Assembly (NCBI RefSeq): GCF_938045405.1
Contig: NZ_CALIMW010000069.1
Span: forward strand, 1-41,227
DNA: 41,227 nucleotides
Reading direction: 5' to 3'
Source: an uncultured Campylobacter sp.
GTDB lineage: Bacteria > Campylobacterota > Campylobacteria > Campylobacterales > Campylobacteraceae
The translations under genes were made by a program, and so were the position numbers. Positions 7,901 through 16,913 of the stretch are shown here, piece by piece. How positions within the stretch are numbered: position 1 is the stretch's first letter; every line of letters begins with the position of its first letter. A model generated the notes under the pieces. The model saw nothing but the letters and a program-made list of their open reading frames with translations. It was not told the DNA's origin and did not search any database.

Positions 7901-9234
7901 GGGAGCTTAAAAAAATTCTAATCGCAAATCGCGGCGAGATAGCGCTCAGAGCGCTTCGCACGATCCAAGAGATGGGCAAGCAAGCCATCGTCGTGCACTC
8001 CACCGCCGATCAGGACGCGCTTTACGTCAAATACGCCGACGCGTCGGTCTGCATAGGCGGACCGCGCAGCAGCGATAGCTACCTAAATATCCCCGCGATC
8101 ATCACGGCGTGCGAGCTAACCGAAGCCGACGCGATATTTCCGGGATACGGCTTTTTGAGCGAAAGTCAAAATTTCGTCGAAATTTGCGCTAAGCACGGCA
8201 TTAAATTTATCGGTCCAAGCGTCGAGGCGATGACTTTAATGAGCGATAAGAGCAAGGCTAAGCAAGTGATGATGCGCGCGGGCATCCCCGTAGTGCCGGG
8301 CAGTGACGGCGCGATCGCAAGCGTCGAAGAGGCGCGCAAACTAGCCGCTGAAATCGGCTATCCCGTCATCATCAAAGCCGCAGCCGGCGGCGGCGGACGC
8401 GGAATGCGCGTGGTCGAGCGTGAAGAGGATATCGAAAAGCTCTTTTGGTCGGCAGAGAGCGAAGCGATGAGCGCGTTCGGCGACGGTACGATGTATATGG
8501 AAAAATATATCACAAACCCCCGCCACATCGAGGTTCAAGTATTAGGCGACGAGCACGGACACGTCGTGCATATCGGCGAGCGCGACTGCTCGATGCAGCG
8601 CCGCCACCAAAAGCTGATCGAAGAAAGCCCAGCCGTGATCTTGGACGAGCCGACGCGAAAGAGCCTGCACGAAACGGCGGTTCGCGCCGCTAAGGCGATC
8701 GGATACGCAAGCGCGGGAACGTTTGAGTTTTTGTACGACAGCAAGGATAAGAAATTCTATTTCATCGAGATGAATACCCGCCTGCAGGTCGAACACACCG
8801 TAAGCGAGATGCGAAGCGGGCTCGATCTGATCGAGTGGATGATCCGTATCGCACAGGGCGAGAAGCTGCTGCCTCAAAGCGAGATAAAATTTAGCGGACA
8901 TGCGCTTGAGTGCCGTATCACCGCCGAGGACTCCAAAAGCTTTATGCCAAACCCGGGCAAAATCACAAAATACGTCGCTCCGGGCGGCAGAAATGTGCGT
9001 ATGGATAGCCACGTTTATGAGGGCTACTCGGTGCCGCCTTACTACGACAGCATGATCGGCAAGCTCATCGTTTACGACAAGGACCGCGCGCGCGCGATCG
9101 CGAAGATGAAAGTCGCGCTAGATGAGCTCATCATCGGCGGCATAAAATCGACGCGCGATTTTCATCTTAGGATGATGAACAACCCCGATTTCGTGGATAA
9201 TAACTACGACACAAATTACCTAGCCAAGCATTAA
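7897..9234 (+). CDS. accC: Biotin carboxylase of acetyl-CoA carboxylase
   Basis: A 445-residue ATP-grasp enzyme that carboxylates biotin on AccB using ATP and bicarbonate. Visible motifs are the N-terminal ILIANRGEIA, the glycine-rich KAAAGGGGRGMR loop, HIGERDCSMQRRHQK and the active-site block EMNTRLQVEHTVSE. Length is normal for the family. The ATG overlaps the accB stop. Because Campylobacter also uses a separate AccC-like PycA subunit with PycB, I assign AccC rather than PycA on the strength of the adjacent accB. Confidence 0.94.
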   Translation: MRELKKILIANRGEIALRALRTIQEMGKQAIVVHSTADQDALYVKYADASVCIGGPRSSDSYLNIPAIITACELTEADAIFPGYGFLSESQNFVEICAKHGIKFIGPSVEAMTLMSDKSKAKQVMMRAGIPVVPGSDGAIASVEEARKLAAEIGYPVIIKAAAGGGGRGMRVVEREEDIEKLFWSAESEAMSAFGDGTMYMEKYITNPRHIEVQVLGDEHGHVVHIGERDCSMQRRHQKLIEESPAVILDEPTRKSLHETAVRAAKAIGYASAGTFEFLYDSKDKKFYFIEMNTRLQVEHTVSEMRSGLDLIEWMIRIAQGEKLLPQSEIKFSGHALECRITAEDSKSFMPNPGKITKYVAPGGRNVRMDSHVYEGYSVPPYYDSMIGKLIVYDKDRARAIAKMKVALDELIIGGIKSTRDFHLRMMNNPDFVDNNYDTNYLAKH

Positions 9235-9240
9235 ATTTAA

Positions 9241-9270
9241 AATTCCAAGGGATGAAATTCTCTTGGAATT
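9241..9270 (+). terminator. Terminator-like hairpin after accC
   Basis: AATTCCAAG (9241-9249) pairs perfectly with CTTGGAATT (9262-9270), and the stem is followed by TTAAAATTTATTT. It lies six bases after the accC stop. Confidence 0.55.
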
Positions 9271-9738
9271 TTAAAATTTATTTGAAATTCTGCATTCAAG
9301 ATTCTGCTTTAAATTTTTCATTTACAAAACTACTTGAAATTTTGTTTTAAAATTTTATTGCGCCGCGCTTAAAATTTTACTGCTAAATCTAAGTGATAAG
9401 GCGCGAGATACGCCATTGTTGCCGCTTATATGTTTTAACAGCGAGATTGACGGCGGGGTTGGTTTAAATTTTACGTTCTGCGGCGGTTGAAATTTAGAAT
9501 ACGAGTCTTGCTACCGCAAATATTTGTTTTCGTCTGACCGATCTAGTTAAAATTTAATGCCATGCATGCGCTCTATCATCTATTTCGGCGACCGGCTGCC
9601 GATGAGCGAGTAGCGGTATAAATTTACCGCACGAGCCGCCAATGCCCGTTCGGCGTAAACTTGACCGCGCTTGCCGTTGCGAGTATGAAAAAGAGTATCG
9701 AGCTGCAAATTTTAAACTATCTCGTCGCACGCGCTTAA
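9271..9738. other. Long intergenic region, no gene seen
   Basis: About 470 bases, AT-rich at first and more mixed later. A small perfect hairpin (GCGGTA / TACCGC, 9613-9630) is the only structure I could pick out. A 117-codon open frame at 9642-9995 runs into the antisense of the next gene and looks spurious. Confidence 0.5.
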
Positions 9739-9772
9739 GAAATGGTGTTCTGCTTTACGAACAGAACATTTC
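9739..9772 (-). terminator. Hairpin downstream of the helical-repeat gene
   Basis: TGTTCTG (9746-9752) pairs with CAGAACA (9762-9768), with outer GAAA/TTTC pairs separated by a bulge. It lies about 25 bases past the stop of the leftward gene at 9795, so it may end that transcript. No clear U-tract. Confidence 0.35.
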
Positions 9773-9794
9773 AGATTCTCAAATTGTCAAAATT

Positions 9795-10796
9795 TCAAAC
9801 CCCGAATTCCTCGTAAAATTTATTCAGATAATCGGCGTAGTAGAAGTTTTGATTTCTAGCGTCAAATTTGCCCGCCAGTTCCAAAGCCGTTTTGTAGTCG
9901 CCCTCATCGCCGAACGCGCTAACTGCGATAAAAAATCGCAGGTCGTTCAGATCGTCGTTGCTATCGAGTATGGCGTGCGAGTGTTTGCGAGCTAAGCTTA
10001 GCGCCGTCTCGCGCTCATCCAGCCTAACGGCGATCTCGATTAGCGGCGCGATCTGATTTATGACGCGAGGATTTGACTCGATCGTCGCCGCAGCCTTGGG
10101 TAGCAGGGTTTTCGCCTCCCAGGTCCTACCTAGCGCTATCATGCTAAAAAGTATCGGCGCGTAGGTTATGTGCGGCACCTCGGAGCAGCTTAGCTCGCCT
10201 GATAGTATCGGCGCGGCAAGCTCTAGCGCGGCCTCATGCTCGCTGACAAAGCACAGATACGCGATCTCATCGCTTGCTTCGCATGCCTCGCAGTCGGCCA
10301 TATCGTCTTTGGCGAGCTTTTTCCACAGCTCGTAGTTTGCCTTCGCCTCTCTAGTATCGCCCATGTCGATGTTTTGATTCATCAAGGCCTTGTAGTAGGC
10401 AGCCAGCGAGAGCTCCATGCGCTCGTAGTAAAACAGCATCGCTTCGTTTGCCTCGTCTATGAGCTCCTTTTCTATCATGGAGCTTTTGGCGACGCCCGAG
10501 ACGATCCATTTAAATTTCCATAGGCAGCTCTCAAAGTCGTCGAAATTCGGGTATTCGCTTTCTTTTAAATTTTGCGCGATGTAGTCCGTGAGCCATAAGA
10601 GCGCTCTGGTTCTTAAAAACGCGCCGAATTTTTCAAATTCGTCGTTTAAAACAAAGTCGCAAATTTGCGCGGCAAATTCGAAATTTCCCGCTTCTACGGC
10701 GTCTCTTATCGCGTCAAATAGACACTCCTCCTTATCTATCACGCTTTTAAGCTCATTTAGCTTTTCATAAAGCCCCTCTAGCGAGCCCTGTTCCAT
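9795..10796 (-). CDS. Hypothetical alpha-helical repeat (TPR-like) protein
   Basis: A 333-residue acidic, Ala/Leu/Glu-rich protein with no signal peptide or membrane segment. Helical pairs such as EAGNFEFAAQICDFVL, HEAALELAAPIL and GDYKTALELAGKF resemble tetratricopeptide units, suggesting a soluble scaffold or interaction protein; no catalytic motif is visible. I do not recognise a named family. The ATG at 10796 has GAGGAG upstream. It diverges from the amidohydrolase/peptidase operon and is transcribed alone. Confidence 0.7.
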   Translation of the reverse strand: MEQGSLEGLYEKLNELKSVIDKEECLFDAIRDAVEAGNFEFAAQICDFVLNDEFEKFGAFLRTRALLWLTDYIAQNLKESEYPNFDDFESCLWKFKWIVSGVAKSSMIEKELIDEANEAMLFYYERMELSLAAYYKALMNQNIDMGDTREAKANYELWKKLAKDDMADCEACEASDEIAYLCFVSEHEAALELAAPILSGELSCSEVPHITYAPILFSMIALGRTWEAKTLLPKAAATIESNPRVINQIAPLIEIAVRLDERETALSLARKHSHAILDSNDDLNDLRFFIAVSAFGDEGDYKTALELAGKFDARNQNFYYADYLNKFYEEFGV

Positions 10797-10823
10797 CCTT
10801 GCTCCTCATTAAATTTTGCGGTA

Positions 10824-10829
10824 ATTATA
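10824..10829 (-). promoter_or_regulatory. Candidate -10 box of the helical-repeat gene
   Basis: The complementary strand reads TATAAT, 28 bases before the ATG at 10796. Confidence 0.4.
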
Positions 10830-10977
10830 TCCGTTTAGTCTGAAGTTAAGTAGGCTCGTCGAGATTTTAAAGCCTAAAAGGCAAAATGAAATTTAAACGC
10901 TATTTTAAAACAGCTCTGCTCGCGTGCCGTTTTAGCGCCATATTTGCCGCCGCGATAGGCAAATTTCAGCTTCGTTA

Positions 10978-10983
10978 TATAAA
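10978..10983 (+). promoter_or_regulatory. Candidate -10 box of the peptide-catabolism operon
   Basis: TATAAA 50 bases before the ATG at 11033, in the 236-base divergent space. The upstream in-frame ATG at 10886 has no good ribosome site and adds a 49-residue stretch unlike the family, so the promoter is likely to lie inside that stretch. Confidence 0.3.
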
Positions 10984-11032
10984 TTTGATATTAAAATGCC
11001 GTATTCATAAATTTTTTAAAAAAGGGGAATTT

Positions 11033-12271
11033 ATGGAGATAAACATACAGCGCTTTAAAAGCGAGTTCGAGCAGATAAGCCGCTTTGGGGCTTTGGCGGG
11101 CGGCGGGCTTACGCGGCTTGCGTTTTCGCGCGAGGATAAAGAGGCGCGCGACTTCCTCATATCGCTACTTCAAAAAGAAAATTTCAAGATCAAAATCGAC
11201 GATGCGGGCAATATTTTCGCTAAATTTGAAGGCGTTAAAAATCACGATCTACCGTCCGTCAGCGCGGGCTCGCATATCGATAGCGTGCCGCAGGGCGGCT
11301 TTTACGACGGTACGCTAGGCGTCATGGCCGCTTTGGAGGCGATCCGCACGGTGCGAGATAGCGGAGAGAGGCTTGCGCGCCCGCTGGAGCTCATCGTCTT
11401 TGTTTGCGAGGAATCAAGCCGCTTTAAAATGGCGACCGTAGGCAGCAAGATAATCAGCGGCAAGCTCTCGCGGCAGCGGCTAGGCGAGCTAAAGGATAAA
11501 GACGGAATTTCGCTATTTGGCGCCATGCAAGATTTTGGGTTAAATCCCGCAAATTTAAAAAGCTGCGTCCTACCCAAATCCAGCTTTCATAGCTACATCG
11601 AGCTTCATATCGAGCAGGGACCGGTATTGCAGCGACGCGGCATCCCAGTAGGCATCGTCACGGGTATCGCCGCGCCCGTGCGATACGAGCTGCGGATCGA
11701 GGGCAGAGCCGATCACAGCGGCGCTACGCCGATGGATATGCGCTGCGACGCCCTAGCTTGCGCTAGCGAGATCATTTTAAGCGCGGAGAGGATCGCAAAG
11801 GAGGGTAAAACCACGGTTGCGACGACGGGCTATGCAAACGCGCTTCCCGGCGTGCTAAACGTGATCCCGGGCTCCTGCACGCTAGGTCTTGACATACGCG
11901 ATATAGATGGGGATGCGCTCAGGGCAGCGGACGATCGAATTTGCGCCGCGATAGATGAAATTTGCGCTCGCAGAGGGTGCAGATTTGAACTAAAAAATCT
12001 CATCAAAGATCGCCCCGTAAAGCTAAGCGAGGAGATGATAGATCTGCTTGAGAGCTGCGCCGGCGAGCTTAAAATTCCAAGCCTGAGGCTTCCTAGCGGT
12101 GCGGGACACGACGCGATGAATATGACGGAGCTTGCGGATCGCGTTGGGATGCTTTTCGTACCGTGCAAGGACGGTATCAGCCACAACGTAAATGAAAGCA
12201 TAAACTGGCACGACGCGTTTGCCGCTACGAAGGTTCTAGCCGCGGCGATGTTAAGCTTAGCCAAAAAATAA
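11033..12271 (+). CDS. M20 Zn-dependent amidohydrolase (N-carbamoyl-L-amino acid hydrolase / allantoate amidohydrolase type)
   Basis: About 412 residues, the normal length for this family. Metal-binding motifs are in place: GSHIDSV (His81), FYDGTLGV (Asp92), EESSRF (Glu126-Glu127), LHIEQGP (His192) and the C-terminal GAGHDAM. The dimerisation/lid segment GRADHSGATP is also intact. The enzyme would remove a carbamoyl or similar group from an N-carbamoyl amino acid or a ureido compound. The start is ATG 11033 with AAAAGGGG upstream, not the ATG at 10886. It is the first gene of a five-gene operon with other peptidases and DcuC. The exact substrate cannot be read from the sequence. Confidence 0.88.
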   Translation: MEINIQRFKSEFEQISRFGALAGGGLTRLAFSREDKEARDFLISLLQKENFKIKIDDAGNIFAKFEGVKNHDLPSVSAGSHIDSVPQGGFYDGTLGVMAALEAIRTVRDSGERLARPLELIVFVCEESSRFKMATVGSKIISGKLSRQRLGELKDKDGISLFGAMQDFGLNPANLKSCVLPKSSFHSYIELHIEQGPVLQRRGIPVGIVTGIAAPVRYELRIEGRADHSGATPMDMRCDALACASEIILSAERIAKEGKTTVATTGYANALPGVLNVIPGSCTLGLDIRDIDGDALRAADDRICAAIDEICARRGCRFELKNLIKDRPVKLSEEMIDLLESCAGELKIPSLRLPSGAGHDAMNMTELADRVGMLFVPCKDGISHNVNESINWHDAFAATKVLAAAMLSLAKK

Positions 12272-12281
12272 AGGAGAAAAA

Positions 12282-13598
12282 ATGGATGCTATCGCACAAA
12301 AAGTAGAGGCGCTCAAGGGCGAGATGATCGGGGATCGCAGGTTTTTTCACTCGCATCCCGAGACGGGCTGGTTTACCTTTTTTACGACCGCCGTTATCGC
12401 AGATCGTATGCAGCGCTTGGGCTATGAGATAAAGCTCGGTCGCGAAGTGGTGAAAGCTGAAGCCAGGCAGGGCGTAGGTAGTAAGGACGCCTGCGAGAAG
12501 GCGAAGCAGCGCGCCGAGGGGCTGCTAAACGCGGATCAGATAAAATTTCTTGATGCGATGGAGGATGGGCTAACGGGTCTCGTGGCCGAAATAGACACGG
12601 GGCGTGCGGGCAAGACGGTCGCTTTTAGATTTGACATAGACGGCGTGGATGTGACCGAGAGCACGGACGCGGATCACCGCCCTTTTAAGGAGGGCTTTCG
12701 CTCCGACATTAGCGGCATCACGCACGCGTGCGGGCACGACGGGCATATCACGATGGGGCTTGCTTTAGCAAAGCTGATCGCGCAGAGCCTAGACGATTTT
12801 AGCGGTAAATTTAGATTTATCTTTCAAACCGCCGAGGAGGGCACCAGAGGCGCCGTAGGCATGGAAGCTGCGGGCGTTACCAAGGGCGTGGATTATCTGC
12901 TTGGCGGTCATATCGGCTTTCAGGCAAACACGATGAGAGGCATCGTCTGCGGCACCAAAAAGCTACTTGCGACCACTAAATTTGACGTAAATTTAAAGGG
13001 TAAGTCCGCTCACGCCGCGGGCGCGCCGCAAAACGGAGCCAACGCTCTGCTTGCCGCAGCCGAGATGGCGCTTGATATGCACGGCATCACTAGACACGCA
13101 GACGGCGTCACGCGTATCAACGTCGGCGTGCTGCGCGCGGGTGAAGGACGCAACGTCATCGCGCCTAACGGCTATCTCGCGTGCGAGACGCGCGGCGAGA
13201 GCACGGAGCTGAATGAGTTTATGAAGGCCAAGTGCATGGACATAGTGGAGGGCGTTTCTAAAATTTACGGCGTTAGCTACGACGTGCAGGTTACGGGCGG
13301 CACCGCGGGCGGCGATAGCGACGAGGCTACCACGCAGCTTTACGAGGATGCGGCGAAGGCATCGCCGTTTATCGATAACGACAAGATCGTAAGAGAGCTA
13401 AGCTTCGGCGCATGCGAGGACTTCGCACATTTTATGCGCTCGGTGCAAGATGCGGGCGGCAAGAGCGGATATTTGATGATCGGCACGACGCTTGCGGCGG
13501 GTCATCACAACGCCAAATTCGACTTTGACGAGGACTCACTGCTTGCTGGAGTGGACGTGTATCTGCGCTGCGCGTATAAGCTAAACGGCAAAGCTTAA
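12282..13598 (+). CDS. M20D amidohydrolase, aminobenzoyl-glutamate utilisation A (AbgA)-like
   Basis: A 438-residue zinc amidohydrolase. Motifs include FFHSHPETGW near residue 21, FRFDIDGVDV near 116, the metal site HACGHDGH at 148-155, the catalytic pair Glu185-Glu186 in FQTAEEGTRG, LLGGHIG, and the dimerisation segment GKSAHAAGAPQNGANAL. In the AbgA group it cleaves the amide of N-acyl amino acids such as p-aminobenzoyl-glutamate. It begins ten bases after the preceding gene with AAGGAG at the right distance. AbgA normally pairs with AbgB, which is absent here, so a wider N-acyl amino acid role is plausible. Confidence 0.88.
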   Translation: MDAIAQKVEALKGEMIGDRRFFHSHPETGWFTFFTTAVIADRMQRLGYEIKLGREVVKAEARQGVGSKDACEKAKQRAEGLLNADQIKFLDAMEDGLTGLVAEIDTGRAGKTVAFRFDIDGVDVTESTDADHRPFKEGFRSDISGITHACGHDGHITMGLALAKLIAQSLDDFSGKFRFIFQTAEEGTRGAVGMEAAGVTKGVDYLLGGHIGFQANTMRGIVCGTKKLLATTKFDVNLKGKSAHAAGAPQNGANALLAAAEMALDMHGITRHADGVTRINVGVLRAGEGRNVIAPNGYLACETRGESTELNEFMKAKCMDIVEGVSKIYGVSYDVQVTGGTAGGDSDEATTQLYEDAAKASPFIDNDKIVRELSFGACEDFAHFMRSVQDAGGKSGYLMIGTTLAAGHHNAKFDFDEDSLLAGVDVYLRCAYKLNGKA

Positions 13599-13608
13599 GG
13601 AAGGCGGC

Positions 13609-14307
13609 ATGAAAAGAGCACTACTTCTAAGCGCTTCCAGTTATAAAGACAGCGGCTATCTGAACCACTGCAAGGGGTGGATCAGGGAATTTTTAGGCAG
13701 GTTATGGGAGGATGAAATTTTATTCATTCCGTTTGCGGGCGTTAGGCGCACAAACGAACAATACGAGCAGAAGGTCGCGGACTGCTTGGAGAGTAACAAT
13801 ATCAGATCGATTCACCGATTCGCCGATATGAAAGCCGCCGTTAAAAATGCCAAATCGATCTGCATCGGCGGCGGTAATACCTTCGTGCTGCTAAATGAGC
13901 TTTATAAATTTGATCTCTTAGGCGCGATCAAAGACGCCGTGGACGGCGGTACGCCGTATTTCGGCTGGTCTGCTGGCGCAAACGTCGCGGGTAAGACGAT
14001 GATGACCACCAACGACATGCCGATCGTCTTCCCGCCTTCGCCGGTGGCTCTTGGGATCTTTCCGTATCAGATCAATCCGCACTTCATAAGCGGTAAAATT
14101 TCAAACCACAACGGCGAGAGCAGGGAGGAGCGGCTGGAGGAGTTTTTGATCGTCAATCAAAACGACAGCGTCTATGCTATGCCCGAGGGCAGCGCGTTTT
14201 TGATAAACGGAAACGAGTGCGAGGTGATGGGGCATGCGGACGTGCTGAAATTCAGGTATAAAAAAGAGATCTCGCGCATCGCCGTGGGAAGTAAATTTAA
14301 AATTTAA
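13609..14307 (+). CDS. pepE: Dipeptidase E (alpha-aspartyl dipeptidase)
   Basis: A 232-residue S51-family serine peptidase that cleaves dipeptides with N-terminal aspartate. The nucleophile motif GWSAGAN places Ser121, and His158 in NPHF is the likely catalytic histidine; ICIGGGNTFVLL is the conserved glycine-rich strand. Length matches PepE. The start ATG has GGAAGG upstream and lies ten bases after the AbgA-like gene. With DcuC next, the aspartate released could be turned to fumarate for respiration. Confidence 0.92.
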   Translation: MKRALLLSASSYKDSGYLNHCKGWIREFLGRLWEDEILFIPFAGVRRTNEQYEQKVADCLESNNIRSIHRFADMKAAVKNAKSICIGGGNTFVLLNELYKFDLLGAIKDAVDGGTPYFGWSAGANVAGKTMMTTNDMPIVFPPSPVALGIFPYQINPHFISGKISNHNGESREERLEEFLIVNQNDSVYAMPEGSAFLINGNECEVMGHADVLKFRYKKEISRIAVGSKFKI

Positions 14308-14318
14308 AAGGAGTTATC

Positions 14319-15662
14319 GTGCAGACGTTTAGGCTATTTTTGGCGCTTGCGGGTATCGTCGCAGTCGTCGCTTTGCTAATCATGAAAAAGGATACTAAAA
14401 CCGTGCTTATCGGCGTGGGTTTGGTGCTGTGCGTGCTTTGTCTAAAGCCGCTGGACGGGCTGGGCGCCTTTACCTCGTATATGACCAAGGCGGGGCTTAT
14501 TAAGGCGATCTGCGCCAGCATGGGTTTTGCCTTCGTGATGAAATTTACCGGCTGCGACCGCGCGCTCGTAAATTTACTAACCAGACCTCTTGGAAATATC
14601 GGATTTTTATTGATCCCTATCGTCGTGGCGCTTACGTATTTCATAAATATTGCGATCCCCTCCGCTGCGGGCTGCTCGGCTGCGGTCGGCGCTACGCTGA
14701 TCCCCGTGATGATGGCTGCGGGCGTTAAACCAGAGATGGCGGGAGCTGTGGTATTTGCGGGAACTTTCGGTAGCGTTTTAAGCCCGGGCTCGGCGCACAA
14801 CGTATTTGTCGCCGATATGGTAAAGGCGCACAACCCATCCTACACGGTTCAAGACGTCATCGGGGTGCAGTTTTCTAGCGCGATTACCGCTTTGATCGTG
14901 GTTTTGATCGTAATGAGTATAACGGCGATAGTTTGCAAAGACTACACCAAGGGGGTGAATTATCTCGCACAAAAAGAGGGCGGCGCAAATTCCGTTGCGT
15001 CAAATTCAGCCGACGGTTCAAATTTAGACGCGCAACCTCAAAAGATAAACGTCTTATACGCGCTTATGCCGCTAGTGCCGCTAGTGATCTTAGTAATCGG
15101 CGGCACGAGCCTAAATCAGGTCTCTTTCCTAAAATGGACGAAGATGGGCGTCGCCGAGGCGATGCTACTGGGCGCTATCGTCACCATCGTCATTACTCTG
15201 AGCAACCCTCAAAAGATCACGAAAGAATTTTTCAAAGGTATGGGTAGCGCGTATGCCGATATCATGGGTATCATCATCGCAGCGGGCGTCTTCGTCGCGG
15301 GACTTAGCGCGTGCGGAGCGATCGATTTCGTAATCGAGTGGTTAAAGGGCGAACAGGGCTACGTAAAATTCGGCGGCACCTTCGTTCCGTTTTTTATGGG
15401 CGTCGTGACGGGCTCGGGAGATGCGGCGGCGATGGCGTTTAACACCGCGGTGACCGTGCACGCCGACGCGCTGGGTTTTGAGCAAGATAAGCTCGGTATG
15501 GCGGTTGCGATAAGCGGCGCGCTAGGCAGGAGCGCATCGCCGATTGCAGGCGCTTGCATCGTTTGCGCGGGACTTGCGATGGTAAGCCCTATTCAGATCG
15601 CTAAAAGAACGGCTCTAGGGATGTTTCTATCCGTCTGCGTCATCGCATTTTTCATTCTGTAA
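14319..15662 (+). CDS. dcuC: C4-dicarboxylate transporter, DcuC family
   Basis: A 447-residue inner-membrane protein with about a dozen hydrophobic segments and a hydrophilic Ser/Asn-rich cytoplasmic loop around residues 215-245. Blocks such as AIPSAAGCSAAVGATLIP, FAGTFGSVLSPGSAHNVF and GSGDAAAMAFN are typical of DcuC. The family moves succinate, fumarate, malate and aspartate, usually in succinate export or exchange during anaerobic growth. The start is GTG 14319 with AAAAGGAG. Its place between two peptidases suggests exchange of amino-acid-derived dicarboxylates, though some relatives carry peptides or p-aminobenzoyl-glutamate. Confidence 0.88.
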   Translation: MQTFRLFLALAGIVAVVALLIMKKDTKTVLIGVGLVLCVLCLKPLDGLGAFTSYMTKAGLIKAICASMGFAFVMKFTGCDRALVNLLTRPLGNIGFLLIPIVVALTYFINIAIPSAAGCSAAVGATLIPVMMAAGVKPEMAGAVVFAGTFGSVLSPGSAHNVFVADMVKAHNPSYTVQDVIGVQFSSAITALIVVLIVMSITAIVCKDYTKGVNYLAQKEGGANSVASNSADGSNLDAQPQKINVLYALMPLVPLVILVIGGTSLNQVSFLKWTKMGVAEAMLLGAIVTIVITLSNPQKITKEFFKGMGSAYADIMGIIIAAGVFVAGLSACGAIDFVIEWLKGEQGYVKFGGTFVPFFMGVVTGSGDAAAMAFNTAVTVHADALGFEQDKLGMAVAISGALGRSASPIAGACIVCAGLAMVSPIQIAKRTALGMFLSVCVIAFFIL

Positions 15663-15674
15663 AAGGAGCTTAAT

Positions 15675-16913
15675 ATGGATATCGTGCAGAGGTTTTTGAG
15701 CTACACCAAGATCAACACCACCACAAATAGAGCTGCGGGCGCTGCGGGCATAATGCCCTCAAACCCCAAGGAGCTTGAGCTTGCAGAGCTCATAAAAAGC
15801 GAGCTCGAAGCTCTGGGCATAAAAAATATAAGCCTTAGCGAGAGGTCGATTTTGATCGCTAAAATTCCCTCAAATTTAGACACGCCCGCTGCGAGCATAG
15901 CGTTTTTCGCCCATCTTGATACCAGCGCCGAGCAGAGCGGCGACACCAAAGCGCAGATCGTAAGATACGAAGGCGGCGATATCTGCCTGAATAAAGAGCT
16001 TGGGATCTATCTTAAAGAGAGCGAAAATGAGGAGCTGCAAGATTATAAAGGAGATGAGATCATCGTAACGGACGGCACCAGCTTGCTAGGTGCCGACGAT
16101 AAGGCGGCGATCGCAGCGATCGTAAATGCACTGGAATTTTTCGTCCAAAATCCGCAGATCAAGCACGGCGAGATAATCGCTTGCTTCGTGCCGGACGAGG
16201 AGCAGGGCTTGCTAGGCGCAAAGGCGCTAGATGTAAGCGAGATAGGCGCGGATTTTGGCTACTGCCTTGATTGCTGCGGTATCGGCGAGTTTATCTACGA
16301 GAACTGGAACGCGGGCGATTGCGTCGTTACCTTCAAAGGCCAATCTGCTCATCCGATGAACGCTAAGGGCAAGCTCGTAAATTCCTTGCTTTTGGCGCAT
16401 AAGTTTATCTCGCTGCTGCCCGCGGGCGAGGCGCCCGAATACACCGAGGGCAAGGAGGGCTATTTTTGGGTCAAGGAGCTTAGCGGCAACAGCGCAAAGA
16501 CCGTCCTAAAGATCGACGTGAGGGAATTTGACGAGAAAAGATACGAGCAGCGTATGGAATTTTTGCAAAAGACGGCGGACGGGCTTCGCGCGATCTGGGG
16601 CGATCGGATCGAAATTTCGCTAAACGACCGCTATAAAAACGTCTATAACTTTTTGAAAAACGACGATGCGCCCGCGATACGCTTTGCGAAGCAGGCCTTT
16701 AAAAGCCTAAACATCGAGCCCAAGATCAAGCCTATGCGAGGCGGCTACGACGGCGCCGTCATCTCCGCAAAGGGGCTGCCGTGCCCGAACCTCTTTACCG
16801 GCGGGCATAATTTCCACTCGATCTACGAATACCTGCCCGTAGGCTCTTTAAAAGCGGCGAGCGAGGTGGTTAAGCGGATTATAACGTTAGCGGCAAAAGA
16901 GGCGCGAGCTTAG
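15675..16913 (+). CDS. pepT: Peptidase T (tripeptide aminopeptidase)
   Basis: A 412-residue M20B zinc aminopeptidase removing the N-terminal residue of tripeptides in the cytoplasm. Visible motifs are FFAHLDTSAEQSG (metal His and Asp), GTSLLGADDKAAIA (bridging Asp), FVPDEEQG (catalytic Glu pair), GQSAHPMNAKGKLVN in the lid domain and GGHNFHS near the C terminus. Length is normal. AAAAGGAG precedes the ATG 12 bases after dcuC. It is the last gene of the operon. Confidence 0.95.
   Translation: MDIVQRFLSYTKINTTTNRAAGAAGIMPSNPKELELAELIKSELEALGIKNISLSERSILIAKIPSNLDTPAASIAFFAHLDTSAEQSGDTKAQIVRYEGGDICLNKELGIYLKESENEELQDYKGDEIIVTDGTSLLGADDKAAIAAIVNALEFFVQNPQIKHGEIIACFVPDEEQGLLGAKALDVSEIGADFGYCLDCCGIGEFIYENWNAGDCVVTFKGQSAHPMNAKGKLVNSLLLAHKFISLLPAGEAPEYTEGKEGYFWVKELSGNSAKTVLKIDVREFDEKRYEQRMEFLQKTADGLRAIWGDRIEISLNDRYKNVYNFLKNDDAPAIRFAKQAFKSLNIEPKIKPMRGGYDGAVISAKGLPCPNLFTGGHNFHSIYEYLPVGSLKAASEVVKRIITLAAKEARA

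Noticed and set aside
9642..9995. Plus-strand open frame of 117 codons before the helical-repeat gene
   Set aside because: About 200 of its bases are antisense to the gene at 9795-10796, no domain is visible and no ribosome site precedes it.
10886..11032. N-terminal extension of 49 residues on the carbamoylase-like gene
   Set aside because: The extension is unlike the family and lacks a ribosome site, while ATG 11033 has AAAAGGGG and gives the normal protein length.
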